Under the pieces are notes generated by a model, which saw only the letters and a program-made list of their open reading frames with translations, was not told the origin of the DNA and made no database searches. Shown piece after piece: positions 1 to 10,878 of a stretch of 64,000 bases of DNA. Source of the stretch: Lutraria lutraria. Taxonomy: Eukaryota > Mollusca > Bivalvia > Venerida > Mactridae. Within the stretch, counting starts at the first letter, position 1. Each line of letters opens with the position of its first letter. The position numbers and the translations under genes were made by a program. The stretch is taken from the NCBI GenBank assembly GCA_964023205.1, contig OZ026844.1:14308790-14372789 (forward strand), in the 5' to 3' direction.

Positions 1-1084
1 TTTGTTTGACTATCATAAGGACACACTGTTACCATAGTAACCTGGACTGAAGGGTCGTCTTAAATCTCCATTCAGTATATCACAGTTACTTTGGATTAGA
101 TAAAGCACCACAGTGTATTTTAGACAGTACTTAATTGATGTTGACTTGTTGTTTTCTACTGATATTGTGTCAAGGTTAATGATTCTATGTTTTTCTTCGT
201 GTATTTATCTTTTATGTTGTATTTGGGGGTTGATTGTGGAATTGGTTTGGTTTTTATCAAATTTATGTTCTGTTACTTTACTGAAGATCGAGTTACAAAT
301 ATTCAATACATTGACTTATCTGTTTTAAGAAAGTTGATTTATTAAAACAAGTCTTGCTGACGTACATATAAACTCACAGCAAATGAAGTAGGTAGTTCTT
401 TTCTGTATAGAGGAAGACACTTATTCATTGTCATGTTAAACTATTGTTTGTTAGTCAAGGAAAAAGTCTTTACTCATTGAACGAAGATTGATGGAATTGT
501 ATCATTTTCTTTCTCATTTGTGCCCTAAGATAAAGAGATTGTAAATAATGAAGTATTTTTTTTTGTGTGATACTATTTAACTTCCACCAATTCACATTGT
601 AAATAACTTTATATATACACAATAAGTTTGATATGATGTATATAGTTTTTGTTTCCATTTATTTGTATCTGCTTGTAGTGACATATAGTATTGTGTTTAA
701 CTTTAACCCTTATGTTATATTGTGATTCAATGTTTACAGATTGTGAATATGAACATATTTCTGTGCCAAATGGGTCTTTCAAATTTTGCAACTGTTTGAA
801 ATGTGATTACATTGTTTCAAAGAATAAGCATTTTTATTACTAGAATTTTTTTAACTGGTCGAGTAGTTGCTGCAATGCTGAACCAGACGCTTTAACTGAT
901 TAAATGACTAACTTTGGCATTAAAACCTTATATCATGCAAAAATTGAATACTTACACACAAAAAACAGATTGTAAGGCTGTAATTAGATTCTAATGCATT
1001 GTTTATAACAATATAATTTAACCCATAATACAGATATTACCTTTCCTCACTGTACATGTAGTAGGACTTATTTTAACATTTCAG

Positions 1085-1120
1085 GTCCGACCGGGCTGGC
1101 TCACAAGCTCTTTTATATAG
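1085..1120 (+). CDS. Possible 36-base micro-exon
   Basis: A GC-richer 36-base block sits between an acceptor (tttcag, ending 1084) and a donor (gtacat, from 1121). Read with two leading bases and one trailing base, it gives an open frame (PTGLAHKLFYI). Its trailing phase of one base is exactly what the two candidate terminal exons at 2922 and 4615 need. The block is short and unsupported by similarity, so it may be chance. Transcript data would decide. Confidence 0.3.
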   Translation, partial: VRPGWLTSSFI

Positions 1121-1929
1121 GTACATGGCTTGAGGATAATCATTAATCCCTATCTAATATTATAGAATCTTATACCAACATGTAATCATGTAGACACATG
1201 CCCAAATACGGAGTGGAAGAAAATTGGGACAGAATTCTTCTAAAAATAGTCAAATTTAAACCCACAAAGTTGAATAATTTCTATGAATATTTTTTTATTG
1301 TTTGTATTGCAGTACAGTCATAATATGCCTGTCTGTGTTTGTGGTTTTTAATTTTTATTAATTGTCGATAATTTTAAATGTTTTCTTTCCTTTCTTGGGC
1401 TAATGTGATCAATGCAAGTACATGTCATGTGAGAAACACTAACTATATAAGCTGATCCCCTCTGTAACCTTATAACCTACCCCATGCCAGCACTTTTAAT
1501 TTATGCACCCATATTAGTGCTTGTTGTAATATATGTTGTATAAGTGTAGCAATTATTACATTGTATCAGTGATTACTTGGTAGTAGCTCACCTGGACCAT
1601 TGTACACAGTAAAGGTGAGCTTTAGTTTTAGCGACCATTTCAATGTCTGTTGTTTACCGTTTCCTTACAAAATTACATTTGATGGATTGTCAGAAAAAAC
1701 ATGATCTGTTGTATCCTTGTATTGACCTCTAGTTGTGTCCAATGGGTCCATTTCAAAAGCATGCAGTGCAATGTTAAAAATCAGGCAATCAAAAGATATT
1801 TTATTAGTAGTTGGCAAGTGTACATTAAAGTATTGTCTGTTGCTATATTCAGGTGAGCGATGATGGCCTATTATTTGTTACACTGTTACATATTTTCATG
1901 TTATTGTCCAAATAAAACTGTTTATTTTT

Positions 1930-2260
1930 ATGCCCCCGCCATTCAAAGAACGGTGGAAGGTCATAAAATGTTACCCCTGTCCGTCCGTCCGTCCGTTCAA
2001 ATTTTGGTTTCCGATCGATTACTTAAAAAATATTTCATGGATTGGTTTCATATTTTACATGGAGGTGTGTAATAATGATTGATTTCCATTAAAATCAAAA
2101 CATTTTCACATGAGTTATGTCCCCTTTATGTCCCCTGTCAGCAGGGGCATTTGTGTCCTCTGGACACATTTCGAGGGCTCAGCGCAACACGGTCATAACT
2201 TGCTCTTATTTCAATATGAGTTACGACACTGTTGCGTTGAACCCTCGATTTCTAGTTTAA
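1930..2260 (+). repeat. Bivalve interspersed repeat ('tttttatgccccc' family), copy 1
   Basis: The element begins tttttatgcccccgcc. It contains a run of ccgt units and the phrases 'atttcatg(g)attg(g)tttcat', 'ttaaaatcaaaaca' and 'gtgtcctctggacacattt'. A second copy with the same order of phrases lies at 32582-32866. This copy is interrupted near its end by the 78-bp palindrome at 2171-2248. It has no coding capacity. Confidence 0.8.
2171..2248 (+). mobile_element. 78-bp palindromic element, copy A
   Basis: This is an almost perfect inverted repeat. It opens tcgagggctcagcgcaacac and closes gttgcgttgaaccctcga, with arms of about 33 bases and a short AT-rich centre. It is inserted in the repeat at 1930-2260. 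The uninterrupted counterpart at 32582-32866 shows the join 'gacacatt|tctag'. Confidence 0.85.
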
Positions 2261-2921
2261 ATGATATTTTTGGAAAGAAAATCATTCTGTGTACAGTTCT
2301 ATGTATTTCTTTGTGTTTCAGTGTATTACAATTCATTCCCTGTTGATTCATTCCCTGTTGATGATGTGTTTTTGTCTTGTTCTTGCAATGTTTATCATTC
2401 TAACTGCAAACTCCATACTGTTGTCATGTGCTACAGTCATATAACCTTCTCTGTGGTCATTGTATAATCCTGTAAACAAACAAAAGCATGTATCAATAAC
2501 TTAGTTATCCTTCATTTACACATACAATAAGTTATAAATACAATATTTAATTAATTACAAATTAAGTCAGAAAGTGTGGATGTAGGTAAATGTGACTCAT
2601 CATCTACTAGTTAATCTGTAATTCTTATAAACTTAAAGCATGGCATAAAAATCTTAAATATTAACTTTCTACCTAGTTATAGATGTTGATAATAACTTTT
2701 AATATGGTATGATAAATAGAATGTTTAGATTACAGGGTTAAAGGCGAAATGCAAGCTAGTGTTACCATATCAGGCATAAAGACAACTATTATCATGGAAT
2801 GTGCATAGCTCATTCTTTCATAATTTCATTTCCAGACTTGATGCCTCATACCAAGACATCCCTATGTTATAGTTTAGTATAATCTGATACCTATAATAGT
2901 TCAAACCTCTTTGTGTTTCAG

Positions 2922-3088
2922 AGCAATCTTATACTCAAGGCTATAAGGCAAGGTTGGCACCGCCTTTAACTTTACTACAGAAGTACTCGTTGTCTAAAAG
3001 TATGAGCAACCAGACATACATGAAAGATCTGCGACAACGGCTTAAAATGGCAACATTGAGTCTAAAGTTTCATACAAGTTTGAGATAG
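2922..3088 (+). CDS. Possible alternative terminal coding exon of unrecognised gene
   Basis: After a strong acceptor (ctctttgtgtttcag, ending 2921), an open frame of 54 codons begins with two bases completing a split codon and stops at TAG 3086-3088. The frame is rich in Leu, Lys, Ser and Arg and has no low-complexity tract. It starts in the same phase as the terminal exon at 4615. The two could therefore be alternative 3' exons of one gene, with this one giving a shorter, basic C-terminus. A weak internal donor (aaa|gtatga) would instead make it an internal exon. I do not recognise the protein. Confidence 0.4.
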
Positions 3089-4614
3089 GAATTTGTAGAT
3101 TGTTCAAGGTTCATGTGACACGATTTTCCATTATGCTATAGACTTAGATTTTTTTTCTCAGGTCATGGCAAATTAAGTAGGCTTATTTTGAGAGTTTGTT
3201 ACAACAATTAAGAATGCCAAGCATGTTATGATTAGATTTTATATTTTCATATTGTTTAGTGGGGGAAGAGTTTATTGAATATATATCACTATTTTTTCTG
3301 ATGGTTCTATTAGATTTTTCTATGGTAGATTTAGTGCTGGAGATCGAATTTGTCTGGCTGAGAGACAAATATTTCACAGATGCCTTTTAACTTGATTTTA
3401 TTAGAAAATTTGTATATTCTAGATGCATAGTTAGCTCACAGTTAATTGGAAGTTTGAAGACAATTAGTGCTTATGTATGAACTGCAGTTAAACATTCACC
3501 AAAACTTATATATTTTCATACCATAGAGTTTCTTTCACGATAAAATGTTACATTGATACCTGCTTTTGATGAAGCATACACATTTTGTATGAATAATGAT
3601 CACAAATATAGTCTGATACTTCTTTCACAAACCTTATACATGTCTTAACCCTATCACATTATGTTATTCATGCATTCATCATGTTTACTGTGCTTTTTGT
3701 GTACTTCTGCTTACTGTATGTACTGGATTCATGTTTTGCTTATTTCCAATTTGTTTTAGCTACAAGACAGCCCAACTAATAGTTGTAGATACTGATACTT
3801 ACCTCTGTTCATTGTCTTGATAGTTTACCTTAAATTTCACCATGAAATCTTTTTCTTTGAATTTATAGAACATTTAGCATATTTTAAATAAGTTTAATTT
3901 TGAGAACGTATTTTTGCCTGCTGACATAATGTGATTTTATTCTTATTCGATATTTGCACAAAAGTAACAGTTTAATTTGTATGATAGAAACGAATAACAT
4001 GCACATTTTTATTGCGTGTCTAATGGAAAGTTACCAGTTCTGTATTAGATTTACTTACCATTAAATATCATATCAAAATAATTCTCCTAGGTTATTTGCA
4101 TTTTTCAAGTACAATGTTGATTTCTGAGGTAGATACTTTCTTTAATCAACAGACAATAATTTTATATATTTTTCTTGTTAGTCTTTTAGTACTAAAGCAC
4201 ACATCTAGTAAACATGGTGCTTTAATTATGAAAAATTGTTTGTATTTTTTGGAAAGTAAATTTAATAGGTACTGGTAGCCTGTAAATGATTCATGTGCAC
4301 ACTTTAGACTTGATAATTAAGGTCACATGAAATAAAGGATTAAATTTGTATTGTTTCATATGACCTTGAGTTTTTATCAAGCTTTGCTTTACAGAGTAAT
4401 ACAAACTATACATAGATCTCAATATGTGTACATTTCATGTCTGTATTATATCAAAGTATTAACTGAATGATGTCAAATCAAAGGAAAACAGTTTTGGTCT
4501 GACAGGATATTTTTTCATGTACACTATAGTTTGCATTACAAAATTAACAACATCATTATTTTTTCTATAACCACACCATTGTATTAACTCACGTTTTCTA
4601 ACCTCTATTAACAG

Positions 4615-5132
4615 GTGTCTACCCTCTAACTGAGAGTACATGGGCCCGAACATGTGTAGATTGTGGAAATGGCATGAACTTGCATTTAGATAACATTAAT
4701 CCATTCTGTAAGTGCCGGCAGGATGGGATCCGAATGTCCCCGGAAACTCCACTGTCACCAAGAGCCAAAAGTGCCCGAAATATCACTCCACGTCCACAGA
4801 GTAGATTGAGCCCGCGTCCTCCAAGTGCTTGTGGAATAAATAACAAAAGAATTAGAAATAATGTCACACAGTCTGAAACTGCCAATACTTCTCTTTCTTC
4901 ATCTTCTAAGAAGGTGTTACTCAGGTACACAGACGGAGGTATAAAACGACCAATCACACCTCACTTTTACGCAGGAACTAATGCACTACCTAGACTTGTG
5001 AAGCGTTACATAGGGAGACGTGTTGGACAATATCATGAGTTGTCGGTAGCACAAAGTTCAGCTATATTTATTGATACATCCCAGTTAAATGGGGCCCTAT
5101 CAATTGTATCCCATGGATTTTGTTCAAAATAG
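4615..5132 (+). CDS. 3'-terminal coding exon of an unrecognised gene
   Basis: An open frame of 171 codons follows an acceptor (ctattaacag, ending 4614). Two leading bases complete a split codon, and the stop is TAG 5130-5132. The start of the exon has a CVDC pair and, about 18 residues on, a CKC pair, which could bind a metal. It is followed by a Ser/Pro/Arg-rich segment of repeated SPR/RPxS motifs, then Ser-rich sequence and a basic Arg/Lys patch. A polyadenylation signal lies three bases after the stop. An internal ATG at 4674 is unlikely to be the real start, because the frame is open back to the splice site. The upstream exons are outside the window or too short to see. I cannot name the family. 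Confidence 0.6.
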
Positions 5133-5134
5133 AA

Positions 5135-5144
5135 AATAAATAAA
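5135..5144 (+). terminator. Polyadenylation signals AATAAATAAA
   Basis: Two overlapping AATAAA hexamers start three bases after the stop codon of the terminal exon and are followed by a T-rich stretch. This would give a very short 3' UTR. Further AATAAA copies downstream (near 5365) could give longer forms. Confidence 0.5.
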
Positions 5145-7553
5145 TTGTTTGTTTTTTTAATTCTTGAGTATTTTTTGGGTTCCTGTTTTGCACAGAAAAA
5201 ACAAAGGTAAAAAGTTAATTGAATGATATTTTTATGTTTGTCAGCTCGTTCAGAAATTCTACTTGATTATTTTGTGCCAAAAAGTCTTTATAAATTCTGT
5301 TTTATGCTTGCAACAAAAATATTAATACATTTTTATTTTCAACAATTAGCGCAAAACATTTCCAATAAATTAGGCAGATAGCAGTTTAGTTTAGATTAGT
5401 AAAAATGCTAAACATTAATCTAGATTCATGATTTAAAGATTGTATGCATGCCACTTATAACCAACCATCATCTTGTAAAGGACTAACAGTATTTAGTAGT
5501 TTTATTCAACATTTGAAATGTAAAACTTACATCTATAATCGTTTAGCCAATTAAGTTGAAACAGACATGCATGTACGACAGTAGATTAAATCTTAAACTG
5601 GAAACATTTTAAGAAAATATATGTCGATTGAATTAAAGCCTCTTTTTGACAAATATTACTGACCCATACCTTTGTTTAGCTAAAATGTTGCTAATTATGC
5701 AATATGTAGCTTGCAGACTAAATAGTACAGTATTACCCCTATGGTATTAATTATGAAAATTGACAATTTAAATTTTCATTTTCCTGCTCTTAACTTAATT
5801 ATTACTAATGTGGCTTGCCTCAGTATATTACTAACACCAGCTTTATTCACCGTCTACGCCTTTGCATTAAAATCAACATGTTTGCTAAATTAATCATAAA
5901 AAAGTGATCCATTAAGCAGTGCCTTTTAATATTTTGAATATTATGCTATGATTTTTTGCCATTAAAAATATTTTTGTCAATTACATTTTTTTGGATTTCA
6001 CATTTCAACAGGCTTATTTTTACATTGAATGAAATTGGTTGTAAATTTGGGGAAGCAATGGTATAATATATGATTCTGTTGTCAGGTATAGGAAGCTACA
6101 AGTTTGTCTTGTCATTAAGGTTGATGCCAAACTGAAGCAATCTTTCTGTGATATATTTTTACTGCTTGTTTTTGAATATTACAGTTAAACATTTTTATAT
6201 CGTTGTAAATTCAATGATCAACAAACTGAGTGGTAGCAACTTGTTGATACAGATTTGTCTATTTTTGCTTTGTGTTTGATGTAAAATGCTTGAATGATTG
6301 TGTTTTTTCAAGTTTGTGTTAAGCATTTAAGTGCATTTATTAATTTGTTACATGGATTGTTTTTATTGTGTTTTTTGCACTGATTTATAGTTTATTTCCT
6401 ATTGATTTTCAGTTGTAATTTTTATCACCATATTTTCGTCTCTTCCCGCTTCTCTGATAGAGGCAAATTTGAATAGTTTTGCTACAAAGATCCATTGACC
6501 TTTGTTTCTGCCAAGTGTCAAATAAAGACACGTATTGTTGCTGCTGCTTGTTGTCATTTAAAACCTTCGTCTTTAAACATTTGATGCATGTCAGCTTTGT
6601 CAGAAAATCGTTTTAGGATTGTCCATAGCCTATTTTGTATTAATGTTGCCGTGTGATGTGTCTTGTCTCTCTTTGGCCATATTGGTGTGTAATCAGAAAT
6701 GTGTATACGTTTGTTTTGTAAAATAGTTAAGCAAATGTAAGATCAACAATCGTAAGAATGAAAAAAGATTGAAATTTATTATTGGATTTAAGTATTTTTT
6801 ATTTTGCTCCATAGAATGTATATAACACTCCATTGGCCACCCCGAGAGCAGGAATTAAGTATTATATTTTTTGTGAGCATCAAACCTTGTTGTTACTATT
6901 TTTATTTGAACTATAAACTCATATATAGGCAAGCTTGCTCCATAGAATATGTTAATATGGCTCCATTGGCTGCTTTGAGAACACCTGTACCCATGCATAT
7001 GTATGGTATCTGTTCCTGAGATAATATTCAAGATGTATGTTATATACATATTTAATGTCTGACCAAGACTTTAAAAATGTGATTTGGTGTATGTGTGTAT
7101 TTTTTGCAGCATATATTGTCAAGTATTAAATTTCTACTGTTTCCCAAATTGTGCAGGACATACTTTGTAATAGATTTATATACAGGTATAGATGTTGTGT
7201 GCATTTGAGACTCTTTGTTATAATTTTATTTTGTGATGTCCAGATGAATTTATTTTGCATATTTTTATTATTTACTGATTAATATTTTATATAAACTATT
7301 CTGCTGAAGATTGATATAATAAAGTTTGTTAACTTTCTGAGATTTGTTCATTTTTCTTTTTGACGAAGTTATTACATCTACATACAATATGGTATAGGGA
7401 TGGCTGTATAAATCTGGAGAATTCTAAGTCTTGTATGTTAATGTTTGTCCTTTGTTACCTTCTGTGCGATCAACAATTTGTTCAGCTATTCAAAGAAGAT
7501 GTTGCAATGATATGATAATTCTGTCATTGAACAGGAACAAACATTCATATACT

Positions 7554-7631
7554 TCGAGGGTTCAACGCAACAGTGTCATAACTCATATTGAAATAAGAAC
7601 AAGTTACGACAGTGTTGCGCTGAGCCCTCGA
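7554..7631 (-). mobile_element. 78-bp palindromic element, copy B
   Basis: Same element as copy A, in the opposite orientation (opens tcgagggttcaacgcaac, closes gcgctgagccctcga). It is again exactly 78 bases long. Two bases, ct, occur on both sides and may be a target duplication. Confidence 0.85.
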
Positions 7632-7681
7632 CTTGTAATGGGATCAGTAACATGCAAAACAAAAGCATAATAGAATACCAT

Positions 7682-7854
7682 GCGACCTCTCCAAAGCAAC
7701 ACCCTTTAGGAGTAGCATAATTATGTTGTTGTTGAGAGGTTGTTGCTCTAGAGAGGTTAAATTGATTATTTAATCATGCAGTGGGAAAAATCATGCTGTT
7801 GTTGAGAGGAGGTTGTTGCTCAAGAGGGGTGCTCTGGAGAGGTTATACTGTATA
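7682..7854 (+). mobile_element. MITE-like element, 'acctctcc...ggagaggtt' family
   Basis: This is a non-coding element whose ends are imperfect inverted repeats: gacctctccaaagcaac at the left and ctctggagaggttatactgta at the right. Internally it has repeated 'gttgttgctc' and 'gagaggttg' phrases. The best-preserved copy in the window is 26625-26804. Confidence 0.7.
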
Positions 7855-8363
7855 TACTAACTAGTAAGCAAATATCATGTGAGCACACTAGACACCATTG
7901 TAAAATGTCTGAAAACGGGAATATGATAATTCAGAATTTCTATCTTAGTGCAAGGATGTAAATGATCATCAAATTAACTGAGCTTTTATTCAACATTTCT
8001 ATGGTCCTTAAAATCATTTTTTGGTGGGTTTTGTGTTGTGGTTTTGGGGTCGAAGGGATGTTTGTGTGTTTTTCTGTCTAGGAATCCTTATCTTATACTC
8101 ATATAAAATTATATACATCTTTCGGAGAAGACTGGATGAAAACTATGTGAGACACTGTAAATGATACTGGTAAAATTTGGTCTATTCTCAACTACAGAAG
8201 AACCAAAATTCATGATTGTCTGTGTTTATGTGACTGGTAATCAGCATTGAGAAACTATTATATCAATAAACACACTGATAATTTTTTAAGTCAGTTCAAT
8301 TAGTTGTCTAAATACAAGTACCTGGTCAATATTTTGCCAAAAAAATCAAAGCAATATTAATAG

Positions 8364-8403
8364 CAAGGACTTATAAACATACATGTATGTATTTAAGTCC
8401 TTG
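8364..8403. repeat. 40-bp palindrome (caaggactta ... taagtccttg)
   Basis: The arms are caaggactta and taagtccttg, with inner arms acataca/tgtatgt around a central catg. A 25-bp palindrome with the same outer arms is at 10391-10415. The function is unknown. Confidence 0.6.
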
Positions 8404-10142
8404 TTAATAGTTAAGGCGAATTTGATCTATGCTTTGTAACAAACCAGTCAGTACTACAGTAACTGATAGTGTGGCACAATTCTGTAATACAGACGTGCAC
8501 ATATATTTATGAGCATTGTAACAAGCGAAAATCTGCTTTATAACGTAATAGCTGGAGTCAAGTGAGGTGAAAACCCATAAGTAATTTCGAAATTCAAATA
8601 ACAAAAGTTTTACAACGTATATGAGGCAAAGAGTAGACCTTAAACTAACACAACTAAAACGTTAAAACAATCACTTATGTGGATAAAAGTTTCTTTGAGT
8701 TCAATCTTGAGACACTGGTGGTATTGAACATTTACAAGAATACGCATTTTGTTGAATATACTTCTGAAGACCAAAGGGAGACAACGCGGACCAGTTTTAG
8801 ATGCGCAACTCTACAGAGTAACTTCCCCTGTGCTGCTAGAAAACTTAATATCGCATCTCTTTCAAGTGCTGCAGAATGTGTGGTAAAATGATGAGAGACA
8901 TTTGAGATGATTTCGGCACTAAAGTCTTGAAATATAGTCCAAAAATATACCACCGTTCTTTTGAATATGCCATGATTTGTAAATTCATTTAATTGTTGCT
9001 GAGGTGTAACAGTGACATCGAATGGTACTTTTTATGATACACAGAAGGTACTATCAGTCCATCGATCGAAAGCTTTGCAGACCTGTTCACTGAATTTATT
9101 GTTCGATATTGTACCTAATTTTCCATCCTAACCTATAGACTTTCTATTCGCTTTTTCCTCTCTTACTGAAGGCCTACGTTGCAGTAGTGGAAGCTCAGTA
9201 ATATGACACTGAAATAATTCAGTATATGTCTGTGTATATATTGTAATGTATTACTGTAAAGACAATGCTCTAATTAACATGCTGTCTAGAATATTTTCTT
9301 CAATAAAATGTCTTTAAATTTGTATTAGAAGCAGCTTGTTCGAGAGTTGCTCTTCACTAGTTAACACCAACTGCAATCACGGATTGCAGAAGAATGTTAT
9401 AGAAAACATGTACATTTGTATATACAGATCTTCTTTACCAGAGTTCTTTTTCGACATCGTTAGGGATAAAGAAATCAGTCTGTAAACGTTCCGACTTAAG
9501 TCACAGACAACAGTTATCGGACTTGTGATGATAAAATTGATATAAACTTAAATCATACATCAGTTGAACGGGGTCATGGTCTAACATGTTTTCTCATTAT
9601 GAAGGTAATCTTATATCCAATTAGGGTGTTTTGAATTAAGTTTGTTACATTTTCATCATCACGAGTCTGTTACTATACAGCCTTATTTGTGTTTAAATGC
9701 AATACATGTATCCGATTTAGAAATATGATCCCGCGGCGTATACACCTGTACTAGTACGTTTTGAAATAATATCTATACGTAAATATAAATAGATACATGA
9801 ACAATGTGATACTAGTATATCATTGACAGGTACGAAATCCTTCCCATCACATGACATCTGTATAGTAAATGATATTTGTGATTTTGAAATATAATTATTC
9901 AGTAATACAATATTTAAGTGTCTACTTAATCGAAAACGATTTAACGCATTACGCAGTTATTAATTCACCGTACCTAAAAATAGCGACACATTTACGTACG
10001 TTGCGTTACGAAATAAGCCACAGTTTAAAATAATTGTTTATGATGATTCATTAAAGCAGGGGCGTACTGTATGTTTTATTAGTCAAATTCTGTCTTATTT
10101 TATTTTTTAATCGGAAGGCGTTAAATATAAAGTTTCTGTCCG

Positions 10143-10290
10143 ATGATTTCCCCTCCCTGGCCGTTCATTTTTGGAAACTGAGCAATAGTTCAGTTTTCCA
10201 TAGCCCTCACTCGCTCTTAACTTGCTAGTATCTGTTCCATGACGCAGTGCAAGACTATGCGAGTACTTACAGCACTTTGATATTCTGCCA
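10143..10290 (+). repeat. Interspersed repeat, 'ctgagcaatag' family, fragment
   Basis: The phrases 'gaaactgagcaatagttcagttttccatag', 'gttccatgacgcagtgcaag' and 'gagtacttacagcactttgat' recur, with divergence, at 36483-36680 and in reverse at 50858-51030. It is non-coding. Confidence 0.6.
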
Positions 10291-10390
10291 CCCTAGTTAT
10301 TCGAGTTGATATGTTTCACAATTACGTCTTACACACGTATACTTTGCATCTATTTTAAAATAAGAACACGTTGATTTTGTTGAATAAATG

Positions 10391-10415
10391 CAAGGACTTA
10401 TATTCTAAGTCCTTG
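10391..10415. repeat. 25-bp palindrome with the same arms
   Basis: caaggactta and taagtccttg flank five bases (tattc). It shares its arms with the 40-bp palindrome 2 kb to the left. Confidence 0.6.
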
Positions 10416-10735
10416 ATAAATGTTTTCATCTTCTAGAGACTCTACGGTACATTATAGAGTCCCTGCATCTTCTAACGACGATTTATTGTCATTTTTAAAG
10501 TTTAATTTATATGATTTACTTGATTTTATCGCGTTGTAAACAATACAAGTATGACCTACATGTACATAATACATAATATCCACAGACAGTTAACTGAATT
10601 TAAGCCTTGCAAAATAGCTACGCGCTAGAAATAGGTACATTTCGCAAATAAAAAACAGTATTTCGAAAATACTTTGCGGGTACCTTACGTGTAAGGACAA
10701 AGATACGGGTTATGACCCGATCATATATACGGGAG

Positions 10736-10878
10736 TATATAAACATCGTATAAATACCAGTCGTTATTAAAGCATGACCGACAACTTATTTAGCTACTAA
10801 AATACACATCCATTCTTGTTATCAACATACTTAAACTCGTTGATTGGGAGAATCTAAGTGGTTTAGTGTTATATATAG
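10736..10878 (+). promoter_or_regulatory. Cluster of TATA-like boxes, possible upstream promoter
   Basis: TATATAAA (10736-10743), TATAAATA (10749-10756) and TATATATAG (10870-10878, followed by a CpG-bearing gacgcg) lie within 150 bases. About 140 bases downstream is 'aataaaag|gtaccg', which could serve as a donor. The ATG exon of gelsolin-like gene 1 is preceded by a good acceptor (ttttctctttcaag, ending 13960). A non-coding first exon here is therefore possible. AT-rich sequence produces such boxes by chance, so this is weak. Confidence 0.2.

Larger units (their letters stand above)
1..4614. other. Mostly non-coding stretch, probably intron(s) of the gene ending at 5132
   Basis: This is AT-rich sequence with no long open frame. 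It holds a bivalve repeat at 1930-2260, a 78-bp palindrome within it (2171-2248), a short inverted repeat around 1587-1621 (agctcacct ... aggtgagct), and two possible exons (1085-1120 and 2922-3088). If the terminal exon at 4615 belongs to a gene starting left of the window, most of this stretch is intron. That is an inference from the open reading phase at 4615. Confidence 0.5.

Noticed and set aside
740..843. Open frame of 33 codons with four cysteines after an acceptor-like tttacag, ending in a stop
   Set aside because: The phase agrees with the other candidate last exons, but 33 open codons are expected by chance and nothing else supports it.
7431..7670. Open frame of 79 codons (also 45844-46080 on the minus strand) sharing a peptide
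   Set aside because: The shared peptide is the translation of the 78-bp palindromic element, not a conserved gene.
8679..8953. Open frames on both strands at the same place (70 and 73 codons)
   Set aside because: Neither has a recognisable domain, splice context or start context. Overlapping frames of this size occur by chance.
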